Of a stretch of DNA of 64,000 nucleotides, positions 24,709-34,554 are shown piece after piece. Position 1 is the first letter of the stretch. The number at the start of each line of letters is the position of its first letter. Origin of the DNA: Flaveria trinervia (Eukaryota; Streptophyta; Magnoliopsida; Asterales; Asteraceae); contig CM046443.1 in the NCBI GenBank assembly GCA_025506515.1, positions 94,514,666-94,578,665 of the forward strand, written 5' to 3'. The notes under the pieces were generated by a model. That model saw nothing but the letters and a program-made list of their open reading frames with translations. It ran no database searches and had not been told where the DNA came from. Position numbers and translations under genes: made by a program.

Positions 24709-24772
24709 GACTTGGCCTCTCACCGCGGTCGGTTCCGGTGGTTCGGTGTCTCCTCCCCTCGGGTCACTGCGG
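24709..24772 (+). other. Candidate untranslated exon between the ERF and Myb/SANT-like genes
   Basis: A GC-rich 64-base island in AT-rich surroundings, preceded by TTTTTCTCGTAG (acceptor-like) and followed by GGGTAATG (donor-like). The Myb/SANT-like ATG at 25260 is itself preceded by an acceptor-like TTGCTCGTAG. This could be a 5' exon of that gene. No transcript evidence is available. Confidence 0.25.
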
Positions 24773-24928
24773 GTAATGGATCTCTACTATACTCTTTTGA
24801 ATGATATGTGTGTTTTGGTTCACCATTTATAGAATAGATGTTGTTGTCATTTATCTTTGAGAACATGTGATGTTTGTTGGATGCCTAGGAGACACACAAT
24901 AAGGATAATATTGTTTATAGAGATCCGA

Positions 24929-25043
24929 ATAACTAACCACGTATAATTCAAATATCTAACCACATGTAATTCAAATATCTAACCACATATAATTCAAATC
25001 TCTAACCACATATAATTCAAATATCTAACCACATATAATTCAA
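24929..25043. repeat. 23-bp tandem repeat, about 5 copies
   Basis: Unit approximately ATAATTCAAATATCTAACCACAT, repeated with single-base differences, about 220 bp upstream of the Myb/SANT-like start codon. Confidence 0.85.
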
Positions 25044-25259
25044 TGGTACCAAGATGTTGGAATGGCATCACTTTCAGTTGAGTGAGGGTGAAAAGTAGTT
25101 CGGATTTAAAAGTAGGTTTAGTGTGTGTGAGTTGGTTCTAAGAAAAATATTGATACACTTTCTTTTTCGCTAAATGAGGATTGGTCGGGTTGTATGATGG
25201 GTTTTGGTGAAATTAGGTTTGGGTCGGGCTAATCTAAGATTAAGTGTTGTTGCTCGTAG

Positions 25260-26301
25260 ATGGGAGTGAGTAATGAGGATGATGATGACGATGATGGTGC
25301 GAAAGAGAAGTTTAAATGGACTGAAGAGTCTCTTTTGGCTCTGTGTGACGTCTTAAACAAATACCTTAAGACGTATGGCCGAAATTCGCCATTCAAATGG
25401 GCTGTTCTTCAGTTGGAGTTTGAAAAAGTTAGTCACCACAAATTTAACAGTGTAAAAGCTTTAAAGAACAAGTATGCTGCAATGAAGAGAGATTATAACC
25501 TTTGGAAGTCATTAAAAACTGGTGTGCTTGGGAATAGTACAGGCCACCTCAATTGTTCAGATGATTGGTGGGTAAATAAAATTAAGGTAATATTGTTCAA
25601 CTCTTTCAAATTTTTATAAACTTTTTTATATTATGTTTGAAATGACACTGTTTATCGCGCAGGAAAATCCAGAATTTAAAAGAATTGGGAAAAAACAACC
25701 TTCTATACAATTGCAAAAGGCATGGAATCAGTTATTTGAGAATGCAGGGGGAGATTCTTCTGCAGATCCTAATCCTTCTGTTCATCTATACGATTTGAAT
25801 ATTGATGTGGTTGAGGATGATGAGAGTGTGGATGTTTCTTCTGAACGCACACGACACTCTTCGCAGTTAGGAAATATGGAAACTGAAGAGACCGCTTCCT
25901 TTTCAAATTTTATAAATGAGGCGAGACGAGAAGAAGAAGATGATGTGGCGCCAAACGAAGGTGACAGATGTAAACAGTGTCAAAAGATTGTTAAAACGAG
26001 TATTAAACCTACGCCTATTCCTATGAAGCGTAAAATGACTCCTACTGCTCAACAACGTGCGTTGAAGATAACAAATGTGGACTCTTCTAATGTCGATCAG
26101 GTTGGTTGTTCTAGTATTAGCACGTCTATAAGTGTGATCGACCGCATGGTCGATGAAGGATTAATGGCTTCGTGCAGTGAGTTGTGGTGTTTTGCAGTTA
26201 GTTTGTGTGAAGATGATGTGAAAAGAGAGATTTTTTTGAATTTGCCGGATAATGTTAGTAGGTTGGCTTGGTTGCAGTATAAGCAAAGTGTAGGCAGTTG
26301 A
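25260..26301 (+). CDS. Myb/SANT-like DNA-binding domain protein (two exons)
   Basis: Exon 1 25260-25586 (109 codons), intron 25587-25662 (76 bp, GTAATA to CGCAG), exon 2 25663-26301, phase 0, giving 321 residues. The intron is needed because the domain continues across it: WWVNKIK joins ENPEFKRIGKKQPSIQLQ. An acidic N-terminus (NEDDDDDDG) is followed by a Myb/SANT-like domain of the plant LIMYB / PIF-Harbinger ORF1 type at about residues 17-130 (FKWTEESLLALCDVLN, KFNSVKALKNKYAAMKRDYNLWKS, CSDDWW). Then comes an acidic linker, a CKQCQK pair, a basic KRKMTP patch that could be a nuclear signal, and a C-terminal block with a YKQS ending as in relatives. Apparently intact. It could be a host regulator or a domesticated or orphaned transposon ORF1; no transposase partner is seen nearby. 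Confidence 0.8.
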
Positions 26302-27600
26302 AGTAGTTTTTTTTAAAACTTTGTTTTATGTATCTATTCCTTATTTTGACTCATGACTATGGGTGTTTTAACTGTTTCTTGTAATGGTATATTTATACTT
26401 GCACTGTATTGGAACTTGGACTCACAAACCTATGATTGGTGACCGAAATTATATTATGACATTACGTGAATGTAAAAAGAAATTTATGGGTTTGTGGTTG
26501 GTCTAAACGGGTCTTGGTCAGTTTCAGGTCAACCTTGCTAATGTAATTAGTTGAACTGTTGTGTTCATGTCAAAACTAAACCCCGTAGGCTTGCTAACTT
26601 TTTATAATATGTTTTTTGTAAGATTTTTTAATCTTAATTGTGCTTTTACAAATTATACACTCTTGCGTTTTAATTCTTGATATACAATAACAGATCCTTA
26701 TTGAATATATTTTTGTCGATTACTCTAACGCTATCGATGTACTTGCATTTAGTAGTGTATGTCTTTTAAATTCAATTTGGTGATTCCTTTCATTGTTCTT
26801 TTCAGTTATAGATAGGGTTTCATTATTCTTTCAATTTATAAATGTTTATGTGTGAGTTTGTGTATGAATATGTGGTGGATCTTGATGCTCGTGTGAAATT
26901 TCTTGACACATGTTTGATGGTTTTTAATTTTTTAAGAATGATTGTTGAGAATTGATATCTTATTGTTTTGACTTTTGAGAGACAATTTAAAAAATATTAG
27001 TCTGTTTTCTTGACAAATGTTGGATGGTTTTTAAGAATTTATTTCGGTTTTCATCATAAATATCCATGTTTATATGCCGGATGTTATCTGTGTTTGATTT
27101 TGTTGGTTGTTGTTTGGAATTTGTGGGAGAGATTTATTGTTGGATTTTAGTTGGGGGTGTGAGAATATGTCAAATAACATAGATTTTGATGATTTAAGCC
27201 TTAAACCTTGTAGGCTTAAAAACATGATCAAATAGTTAAATAGTCAAATAACGGTTATTAATATACTTGCTAACTTATAACATGGCTTCTCGAATACATT
27301 AAGACTCAGAAGGAAATAGGTCAAGCAATAATTTATAGCCACTAGATCAAGTATTATTATTAAGCTCATAAACAAGTGTTTGGGTCTACTCTAAAATAAA
27401 ATATATATGTAGATTTTGTCACCTCTAGTATGTAAACTTTTATTTTTGTTCTAAATATGTTAAACTTTAATAATACATATAGTTATTTTAAGGATATGGT
27501 TTATTTATTTGTAGGCGACATCAAATATATCAAATAACACTTAGTTTGATAATAAAGTAACTTCTTTTAGTTCGAGTAAAAATCATTCTATAATTTAGGA
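26302..27600. other. Intergenic, no gene seen
   Basis: AT-rich spacer downstream of the Myb/SANT-like gene. No coherent reading frame, repeat array or LTR was recognised. Confidence 0.6.
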
Positions 27601-27873
27601 TTATTTTGGAAAACTACCGGTTGGAGCTGATGAGAATAAACAAGCAATTTGTACCGGATATCAAAAGTGTATAGTGCTAATCCATTATCAAGGACATCTA
27701 ACATGAGGAGATATATTTTGAAGTGTTTTGATCTTGATGAACCTAGTCAACCAAAAAAACATGCCCCTCTAAAGCAAGCAATGTATAGAGAGGAACTAGC
27801 ATATTCGATCATCAAACGTAACTACCCGTTCAGTTATGTTGAACACGAGACCACGAGAGATTTGCATAAGTTC
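27601..27873 (+). pseudogene. hAT-type transposase fragment, N-terminal BED part (split by element C)
   Basis: Decayed BED zinc-finger region (CTGYQKVYSANPLSRTSNMRRY after one frame change near 27660) followed by MYREELAYSIIKRNYPFSYVEHE, the typical segment of RICESLEEPER-like BED/hAT proteins. The coding sense stops at the C insertion (duplication AGTTC at 27869-27873) and resumes at 54336. The Cys/His ligands are incomplete and frames are broken. Confidence 0.7.
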
Positions 27874-28574
27874 TGTTAGGACCGTGTACGTATGAAGTAC
27901 TAACGGATTCTATGTGAAACCAGATCAAATACTGTGGAATCCTATTTGATTGGCGATCCAATCAGTGAGAACAATAACCCGATCGATCTAACGATGAAAC
28001 AAACGTTAAGAATGAGTAGAAATCGATCAAGAACGAACTATGAAGTTGGATTGGGTGTTCTTGACGCTCTGGACGGCTAGGGTATTTATAGGTTTGCAGC
28101 TGCCATTCGTACGACGGACCATTAGCATGGTTCAGTCATATGACTGACTCATGCGATTGAGTCATACGCACGACTGAAGGTTCACTCGTGCGACTGAGTC
28201 AATCTTATGCCTCAATCATACGACTGATCCAGTCCCTGTTCAGTCGTGCGACTGGTTTATTAGTATGATTCATTCATGCGTATGGTCCACAAGTATGGTC
28301 CATTAGCATGAATAATCACCCGACTAATAATCACCCGACTAAGTTGAACATATTTCCCAATCATTATTGACTTAGAATTGTGTACAACAATCTCTAACCT
28401 ATATATGAAGTTCATACATACGACTTATACTTAACACAATAATAATATGAAATAATCAAAGATAAATAAACATCAAACGCATATCATATTTCATTGAATA
28501 ATTACATTACACATGTGTAAGAAATGAAAGACTTTTACATTAAGAACATAAACTAGGAACATAATGTATCAACA
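27874..28574 (-). repeat. 3' LTR of element C (701 bp)
   Basis: Minus-strand start TGTTGATACATT (28574), end CCTAACA (27874). TATAAATA at 28090-28083 with the CGACTGA-word array upstream at 28104-28340. Compared with the 5' LTR it lacks about 56 bases beside the TATA box. Confidence 0.92.
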
Positions 28575-28588
28575 AACTCCCCCTTGGA
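28575..28588 (-). other. Polypurine tract of element C
   Basis: On the minus strand CCAAGGGGGAGTT directly precedes the 3' LTR start, the expected plus-strand primer position. Confidence 0.82.
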
Positions 28589-28678
28589 CCTAGTTTATCC
28601 TATTGTCTAACATGCTTTTCTCTAAGTTCTTCTGTCTCTCTTTTGCGATTGCTCTCGTGGCATACAATTGCTCCAATA

Positions 28679-31600
28679 TTAAAACCAAATCAGGCTAAAT
28701 TTATCAAACTGCAGATGCACCAGAAGCTTAGTTTCAACTTCACGATCATCACCTTCTTCTAGGATCTTTAGTACTTCCTCAACAAGCTTTTGGCTCTGTT
28801 GTGGATCAATCTGTTGTTCATAAGCTTGGAGATCTTCCTCTAAAGCCAATACGTTTAGGCTATTTTCTAACATTCTTCACATGATCTTGAAATTTTTGTT
28901 CTTTTCTTTTTTGGTGACTCCTGCGTGTATCTCAAATGCAAAGCAGAGTCGTATAACATGTTAGAACTGTAGAGCTTGTACAATATTTATGTGTCATAGA
29001 CTAGTGGCCACTTGTATAAGGTGTAAACATCATTAGCAGATAAGTTAGTAAACCACATTGGGTCAAGTACCCTGATAGTCTCTATCTTCCCATCTCTGTT
29101 CAAAACTATGACCACTTCCCCCGTACTCCAATCATAACACCACCATTTGAAGTATGGAGTGAAGTCCTGAGGCATTTTCCGTAAGGGAATCTTAGACATT
29201 GTGCGTGGGGGACTCCACTTCAACACTACTTTAGGTCTTTCAGATATAGGATCAACTTTAGACTTATGAATGAACCTCTTAGGTTGTTGAGGTTTGAAGT
29301 TTACCCATCTGGTATGGTATTCTTTCTTCAATTCTTCCTCAAACCATCCTGACATCTTTCTTGGGTTGGCATACAAAAGATCTAAGCATGCCAGTCAGTT
29401 GAGCTCAAAACCAGGAAGAGTCTTCAGATCATGTGGATATCTAAAGTACTCAATCCCTTTCTCCCTTTTAACAGCATAGACTTCCAAGTCTTCAAAATAT
29501 GCCCATGCGATAATCTTGCCTGACACTTTCTGATGTCTCTTGACACTATAAAGTTTGGTGTAGGCATTTTGCTTTGGGGGTGCGTGTTGGGCTTTCATTT
29601 CAGCAAAACAAGCTGCCCATTCAGCTTTCTTAATATCAACATTTGCATTTGAAGCTTGGGCTTTACTTTCATCTTTCTCTTTTTCTTTCTCCATCTCCTC
29701 TAGCTTATCAAAAGTATCACTGCCAAAAGTTTCACCCAAGTTGGGGATAATGTTGCCCTCAGGGTCAGTGTACTCAGGATAGTGGTCGGCTGTGACATCT
29801 TAAATCTCTATTTCATCCACATCCTGTAGCTCCTCATCACTTAAGACATCAACTTCCGAAGCATCTTTGACAATTTCATCTGGATTTAGTCTGAACATAT
29901 CAGCCAGCTGCTCATCTGTCAGATCATGGATGATCTCTCCTTCTTTAGGGGTATAGCTCACAGACCTTCTTACAATTCCTTGCAAATCAAGAATCATAGT
30001 GAGCTGAGTCTTGACTTGCTGAAGGGGAATAACATCATAGTTCTCAGCCTGTTGAGCATCACTTTTTCCCTAATCCTAAGTTTCTTCAGCTGGAGCTGCA
30101 AATAACGAGGCTTTTTTGAGCACCTCTCCCTGTAGCTTGACTTGAGGTTGATGCAGATGCATCACCTTCTTGATCATCCTCATCATTATCATCATCTCTT
30201 TCATCTTTACTACCACCTCCAACTTCCTCATCATCATCATCTTCTTTTGATTCATCATCAGAAGTCTCATCATCATCATCTCCTTCATCATCACCATTAC
30301 CTTTGATCTTTAGGGGCACACCCTCTATCCCCTTCAACTTTAGCATAATCCTTTTGTTCTTCTTCTCCAATCCTTCAATCCGTTTTATAGAAGCCATCAC
30401 CAGATCATTCTGACTCTTTAGTGCATGGTGAGCTCGACCTAATGCTCTCTGGTAAACAATGTTCTTCTCAATGAGCTGAGATATCTGTTTGGCTTGGGCG
30501 GTATTGACCGCCATCAGCTGGTTCATCTAATTAGCTCTCAGATCATCTGTCGCTAGAAGCTTTAGCACCGGTCAGCTTAGGCTCGCTAGCTGTTCCTCTA
30601 ACCCGACAGTGGGTAGAGTAGAGCCAGGTGTAAGTGGGAATTGAGTGGATGTTCCTGCTTGGTGAGTAGTGGGTGTAGTGGTGGATGTGGTGAAGATGAG
30701 AGGAGGAATGGAAGTAGCTTGTGGTGGAGTTGTGTTGGGTATTTTGGGTGAGGTGGATGTAGGTGTATGAGGGGTGGTGGGAGTATCGATGGCAGTGGAT
30801 ATGGTAGTGGGTGTGGTGGTGGTTGTGCAGTGGTGGTGGAAGAAGTGATCAATGTAAACCTTGGTCTCTTACTCTTCTTTCCATGGGGTTGAGCCATCCT
30901 CTTCTTCCTTAAACCCTTGGCAGTTGTGTTTCCCCCTGGCTAATAGGCTGGTCAGGTGTGTAAGTGGCACCCATGACACCAAGGTCATCACCCGTAGTAC
31001 CAGCTTGGCATCCACCAACCGCCTCCTTCCCTTTCTCGATAGCCACAACACGGATCCCGACTTGCCTGACTATAGGCTTATCATCTGACTCATCCTCTTC
31101 CTCTATCAAAAAGTCCAGGTGGATAGCAGCCTGCTCAGATCCACCTGGAGCAGAAGAAGTACTATGTGGAGGTGGGGAAGATATAGTAGACGAGTCGGTG
31201 GCCCTTGATTGACTGGGATCAGCATCTCCACCACCTTGACCATCGTCATGGTCGTCATCATCGTCATCGTCTTCATCAGCAAGGACCATAATGGGCTCCA
31301 CATCTAATTCATTGTCATCGTGACGCCACTTCTTACGAGAAGGCGCCACATAGTCCTCATTGGCCAGATGCCCAAAAAGTCTCCTGACTGGGGCTTCACT
31401 CGGTATACCTTCATCCTACCCAAGGTGGTATCATCCATCACCTCAAGCATCACTGCATCATCTTTTTCCTTAGGCAGCATATGAAGCTTCTCATCTATAA
31501 TCATTTGTAAGAAACGTGGATACATGCAGAAGCCTTCCTTGCCTTTTGCCTCAATGTTCTCTATCAAGTAGGAAAAGAGCATACGAGAGAAACTGAACAG

Positions 31601-32119
31601 GTGGTTCAGTACCAGTGCAACGTATGCATTTTGGATTTGGTCGGACATCTCATCTAATCCTCCACGCCTAGAGGCTATACACTTTAGGATCATGTGTGCC
31701 AAATACTTGAACTGCAGGCACATGTTGCTCTTGTTCAGCACGCCAACATTGATGTCACCAGCATACTTGATCCTCAGAAAACATCCCCGAACTGTTAGGG
31801 GATGCAGCTTGGTTGGGTAGGATCCCTCCTCACCCAAATCTAAGACCCGCCTCAGATCATCTTCAGTAATCTCAATCTCTTGGCTGAAGATGGAGCTCCG
31901 AATACAGTGGGGCTCAACGGACCTGTCAACCACGACGCTTTCCCAGAAAGCCTACTATATGGATCTGTAAGGTGTGCATGGGACAGAGATGGCCTTGAAG
32001 ATCCTCGATCTGCGCAAAAGGAAAAAATCATGGTGAACTCAGAAGCATTTCGGGATGTAGTATCAAGATGAGCACAGATGTTGTGTTTGGTGCTCATAGT
32101 TCATCTATCAGCTACATTG
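28679..32119 (-). pseudogene. Element C additional ORF (aORF), broken
   Basis: Extra ORF read leftwards from an ATG at 32097 (MSTKHNICAHLDTTSRN), just after an acceptor-like site at 32120. The N-terminal block continues at 31304-31933 in another frame (RGCFLRIKYAGDINVGVLNK, GFCMYPRFLQMIIDE). An acidic/Pro/Ser-rich linker (30600-31349) and a coiled-coil segment then an Asp/Glu-rich run (30086-30526) follow, with a C-terminal region at 28679-29997 (KVSGKIIAWAYFEDLEVYAV, YKWPLV). The N-terminal block matches element H closely and resembles the extra ORF of Tanacetum copia elements that databases tend to call synaptobrevin/longin-like. Frameshifts near 30570, 31330, 31940 and elsewhere disable it. 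The cellular role of such ORFs is unknown; SIRE env-like is one interpretation. Confidence 0.72.
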
Positions 32120-32627
32120 CTGCAACACAAGAAACATATACATTAGATTGTTTGTAAGAGATAACAATTGAATTTTGGCAAATTTTGATCAACTGGTTCA
32201 ATCGTGCGATTAAACCATATGATTGAGTTCAGTCGTACGATTGAGCCCGCGACTGAGCTTAGTCGTATGTTATGCCATGCTGTTGAGTCAATCGTGTGAC
32301 TGGACCCATACACATGATTCATTCATGCGATTGAATCATGCGCCCGACTCAATCGTGCGACTGAAGTTCATCAGCATGTCCATTCGCATCTTTCACTGTT
32401 GAACACCATAGATTTGAATCTTTGTCAAAACGTGACATTACACTTTGTGTTTAGATTCATTTGGACCGTAGAGACTCGAAATAGCACTTAGTTTCATTTA
32501 AATTAACATTAGTGTCCATTTAAGTGGTCTTTTTTTAGAGTTTAGTCCCGGTTATTGATTTTAACATTTGCAATCATTTAGGGTTCGATTAAACCATTCA
32601 TTTGAACTGATTTTAGTTGCAAAGTAC
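32120..32627 (-). other. Probable 5' intron of the element C aORF, containing a palindrome array
   Basis: On the minus strand, donor CTACAG|GTACTT (boundary 32628/32627) and acceptor TTTCTTGTGTTGCAG|C (boundary 32120/32119) frame 508 bases. Element H has ACAG|GTAC and TGTGTGTTTCAG at the same relative positions. The CGACTGA-word array lies inside at 32190-32400. Splicing is inferred. Confidence 0.5.
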
Positions 32628-33025
32628 CTGTAGATGACTAGGAAAACAGTTAGTATCACAATCACAGGGTAATCACAGTAATCGGAATTTTTAGCAGAGT
32701 GTCAGTGGATGGGCGGTTTTTTGAGAGTTTTGATGGTGGTAAAGAATACGATTGACTAACCCCCTTATTTATACTGTTTTGAGTTTCAGTCGTGCGACTA
32801 GACCCATATGCATGCTTCAATCGTGCGACTGGGGTTCAGTCATGCGACTGACTCATACTCCTTCAACCAGTCGTACGATTGGTTCATTCTTGTGATCCAA
32901 TCACATAGATTATCAATACTTATGGTCCAATCGTGTGATTGGTTCATACTTATGGTGCATACGTACAATTGGCTCATACTTATGATTCAATCGTACGATT
33001 GGCTCATACTTATGAGTTTGACATC
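32628..33025 (-). promoter_or_regulatory. Internal promoter of element C driving the aORF
   Basis: Minus-strand TATAAATA at 32773-32766 preceded by an array of the family palindrome (GTCGTGCGACTGA, CAATCGTACGATTGG and variants) at 32780-33025. Spacing and order copy the LTR promoter, but the surrounding sequence is not a copy of the LTR. The aORF ATG lies about 670 bases downstream, across the probable intron. Element H shows the same unit. Confidence 0.6.
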
Positions 33026-34554
33026 ATACACTTCCAAACACTTAACATTTAACCTTTGATATATAACATTATGAACAACGATCATCTCAGACATGACCTT
33101 TTTAAATTAACATTATTTGATCACCTCAGACGTGATCCTTTTAATTGAAAAACATTTGATCACCTCAGATGTGATCCTTTTAATTTGTGATTCACAGTGT
33201 TCATCTAGTTACATAGTCCGACATTTACGCAAAGTAGAAAACAAAAAAAGAAAAACAACTTTAATAAAAACAAAAGAAGACATATTTTTGTGTTTTTGGT
33301 TTAAGGTGGATTGAAACCTTTTTGACATCATCTACATGATTTTTCCTCCTGACCAGAACAACTTTAATTAATTTTATCATCTTTGGAAAGATTCATATGG
33401 AATCATACAGGTATATCATAATCATTTGGGACCCTTTTATAAGTACTTTGATACTAGATTCTCAATTGTCTGAGAGTCAATAGCACTTTCAAGAAATCAT
33501 ACTAGAGCTATAAGATGCACACAATGATTTTGACTGTCGAGAGTTGCAGCCACGATGATTGTCAATATATTTGTCCACTTAAATCCATACACAGATTTTT
33601 GACTCACATTGGTGATGAGTTAGGTTTCATTATTTCAACAAGAATTTGTGGATCTCACACTTATATGGTAATCAACATTCCTCAAGAGATTTTTGAGCAG
33701 TCTACGGGTATTTAACAAGAAGAAACTATTCTAAGAGCTTTCAAATAGATGCCAAGCCTCAGGTCAATGTCATCGCACAGCAGAGAGGCGCAAACAACAA
33801 TGAATTTTAGAATATTTAGGTTATGCTTATCCTTAGCTTAGTGCCATCGTACAGCAGAGAGGCACACAAACTACCTTCTTGTTAGAGCATATTTTTTCTT
33901 TTGCACATTACGCACCAACAACATTAGTCATTAGCTTGATTGCGCTTAACCATTTTTTTCATGTGCTTTGCTCATTTTTATGGTCATCCGCACACATTTG
34001 TGGCGTTTATTTTTGCTCATCACCCCTTATTACAAATGTGTTAATTGTGTTAACCAGGGATAAGATAAGAACCCATAGCAAGTTGAACAAATTAGTTTAG
34101 ATTTGATTCACCAATGAGGTCTACTCGTCTATTGTGTTGAATCCACCGACACATCATATAATGAACTAGCAATCCCTAAGTCTACTTTCTCTGTGTTACC
34201 TCAGTAGCATACCAGTGTACTATCATTTTTCCTTAATTTTGCTTAGACTTCTTAGACTTGTAATTTAAATATAGCATTTTGAACATTTAAATCCTTTTGA
34301 TGTCCCAAACAATGTGTTCCCTGTCTACTATCATTTTTCATAAGTTTTGAATCAAAATCACAGATATGATTTCTTTGCTTTCATCTTATCTGCCCCCCCC
34401 CCCTCATTTTTTAAGTAATTAAATACTAAAACTAAACTATTCACCCCTAAAATTCTAAAACCGAAATCTTTTTGTGTTTTTGGATTTTAAAAGACAAGAA
34501 AATAATTAAATAAAATTAAAAGATAATAAGAAAAAACTTGTCGGACTAAGAACT
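33026..34554 (-). other. Conserved non-coding spacer between pol and internal promoter of C
   Basis: No reading frame of note. It holds three hairpin-like copies of GATCACCTCAGACGTGATC plus CTTTTAA (33080-33185), a doublet of 'CATCGCACAGCAGAGAGGC' words (33765-33875) and an 11-base C run (34393-34403). Much of it is recognisably the same as 62420-63890 in element H, so it belongs to the family. Confidence 0.65.

Noticed and set aside
30076..31303. Several overlapping acidic, Met-rich or Pro-rich reading frames on both strands
   Set aside because: They are shadows of the Asp/Glu-rich and Pro-rich low-complexity parts of the C aORF read in other frames.
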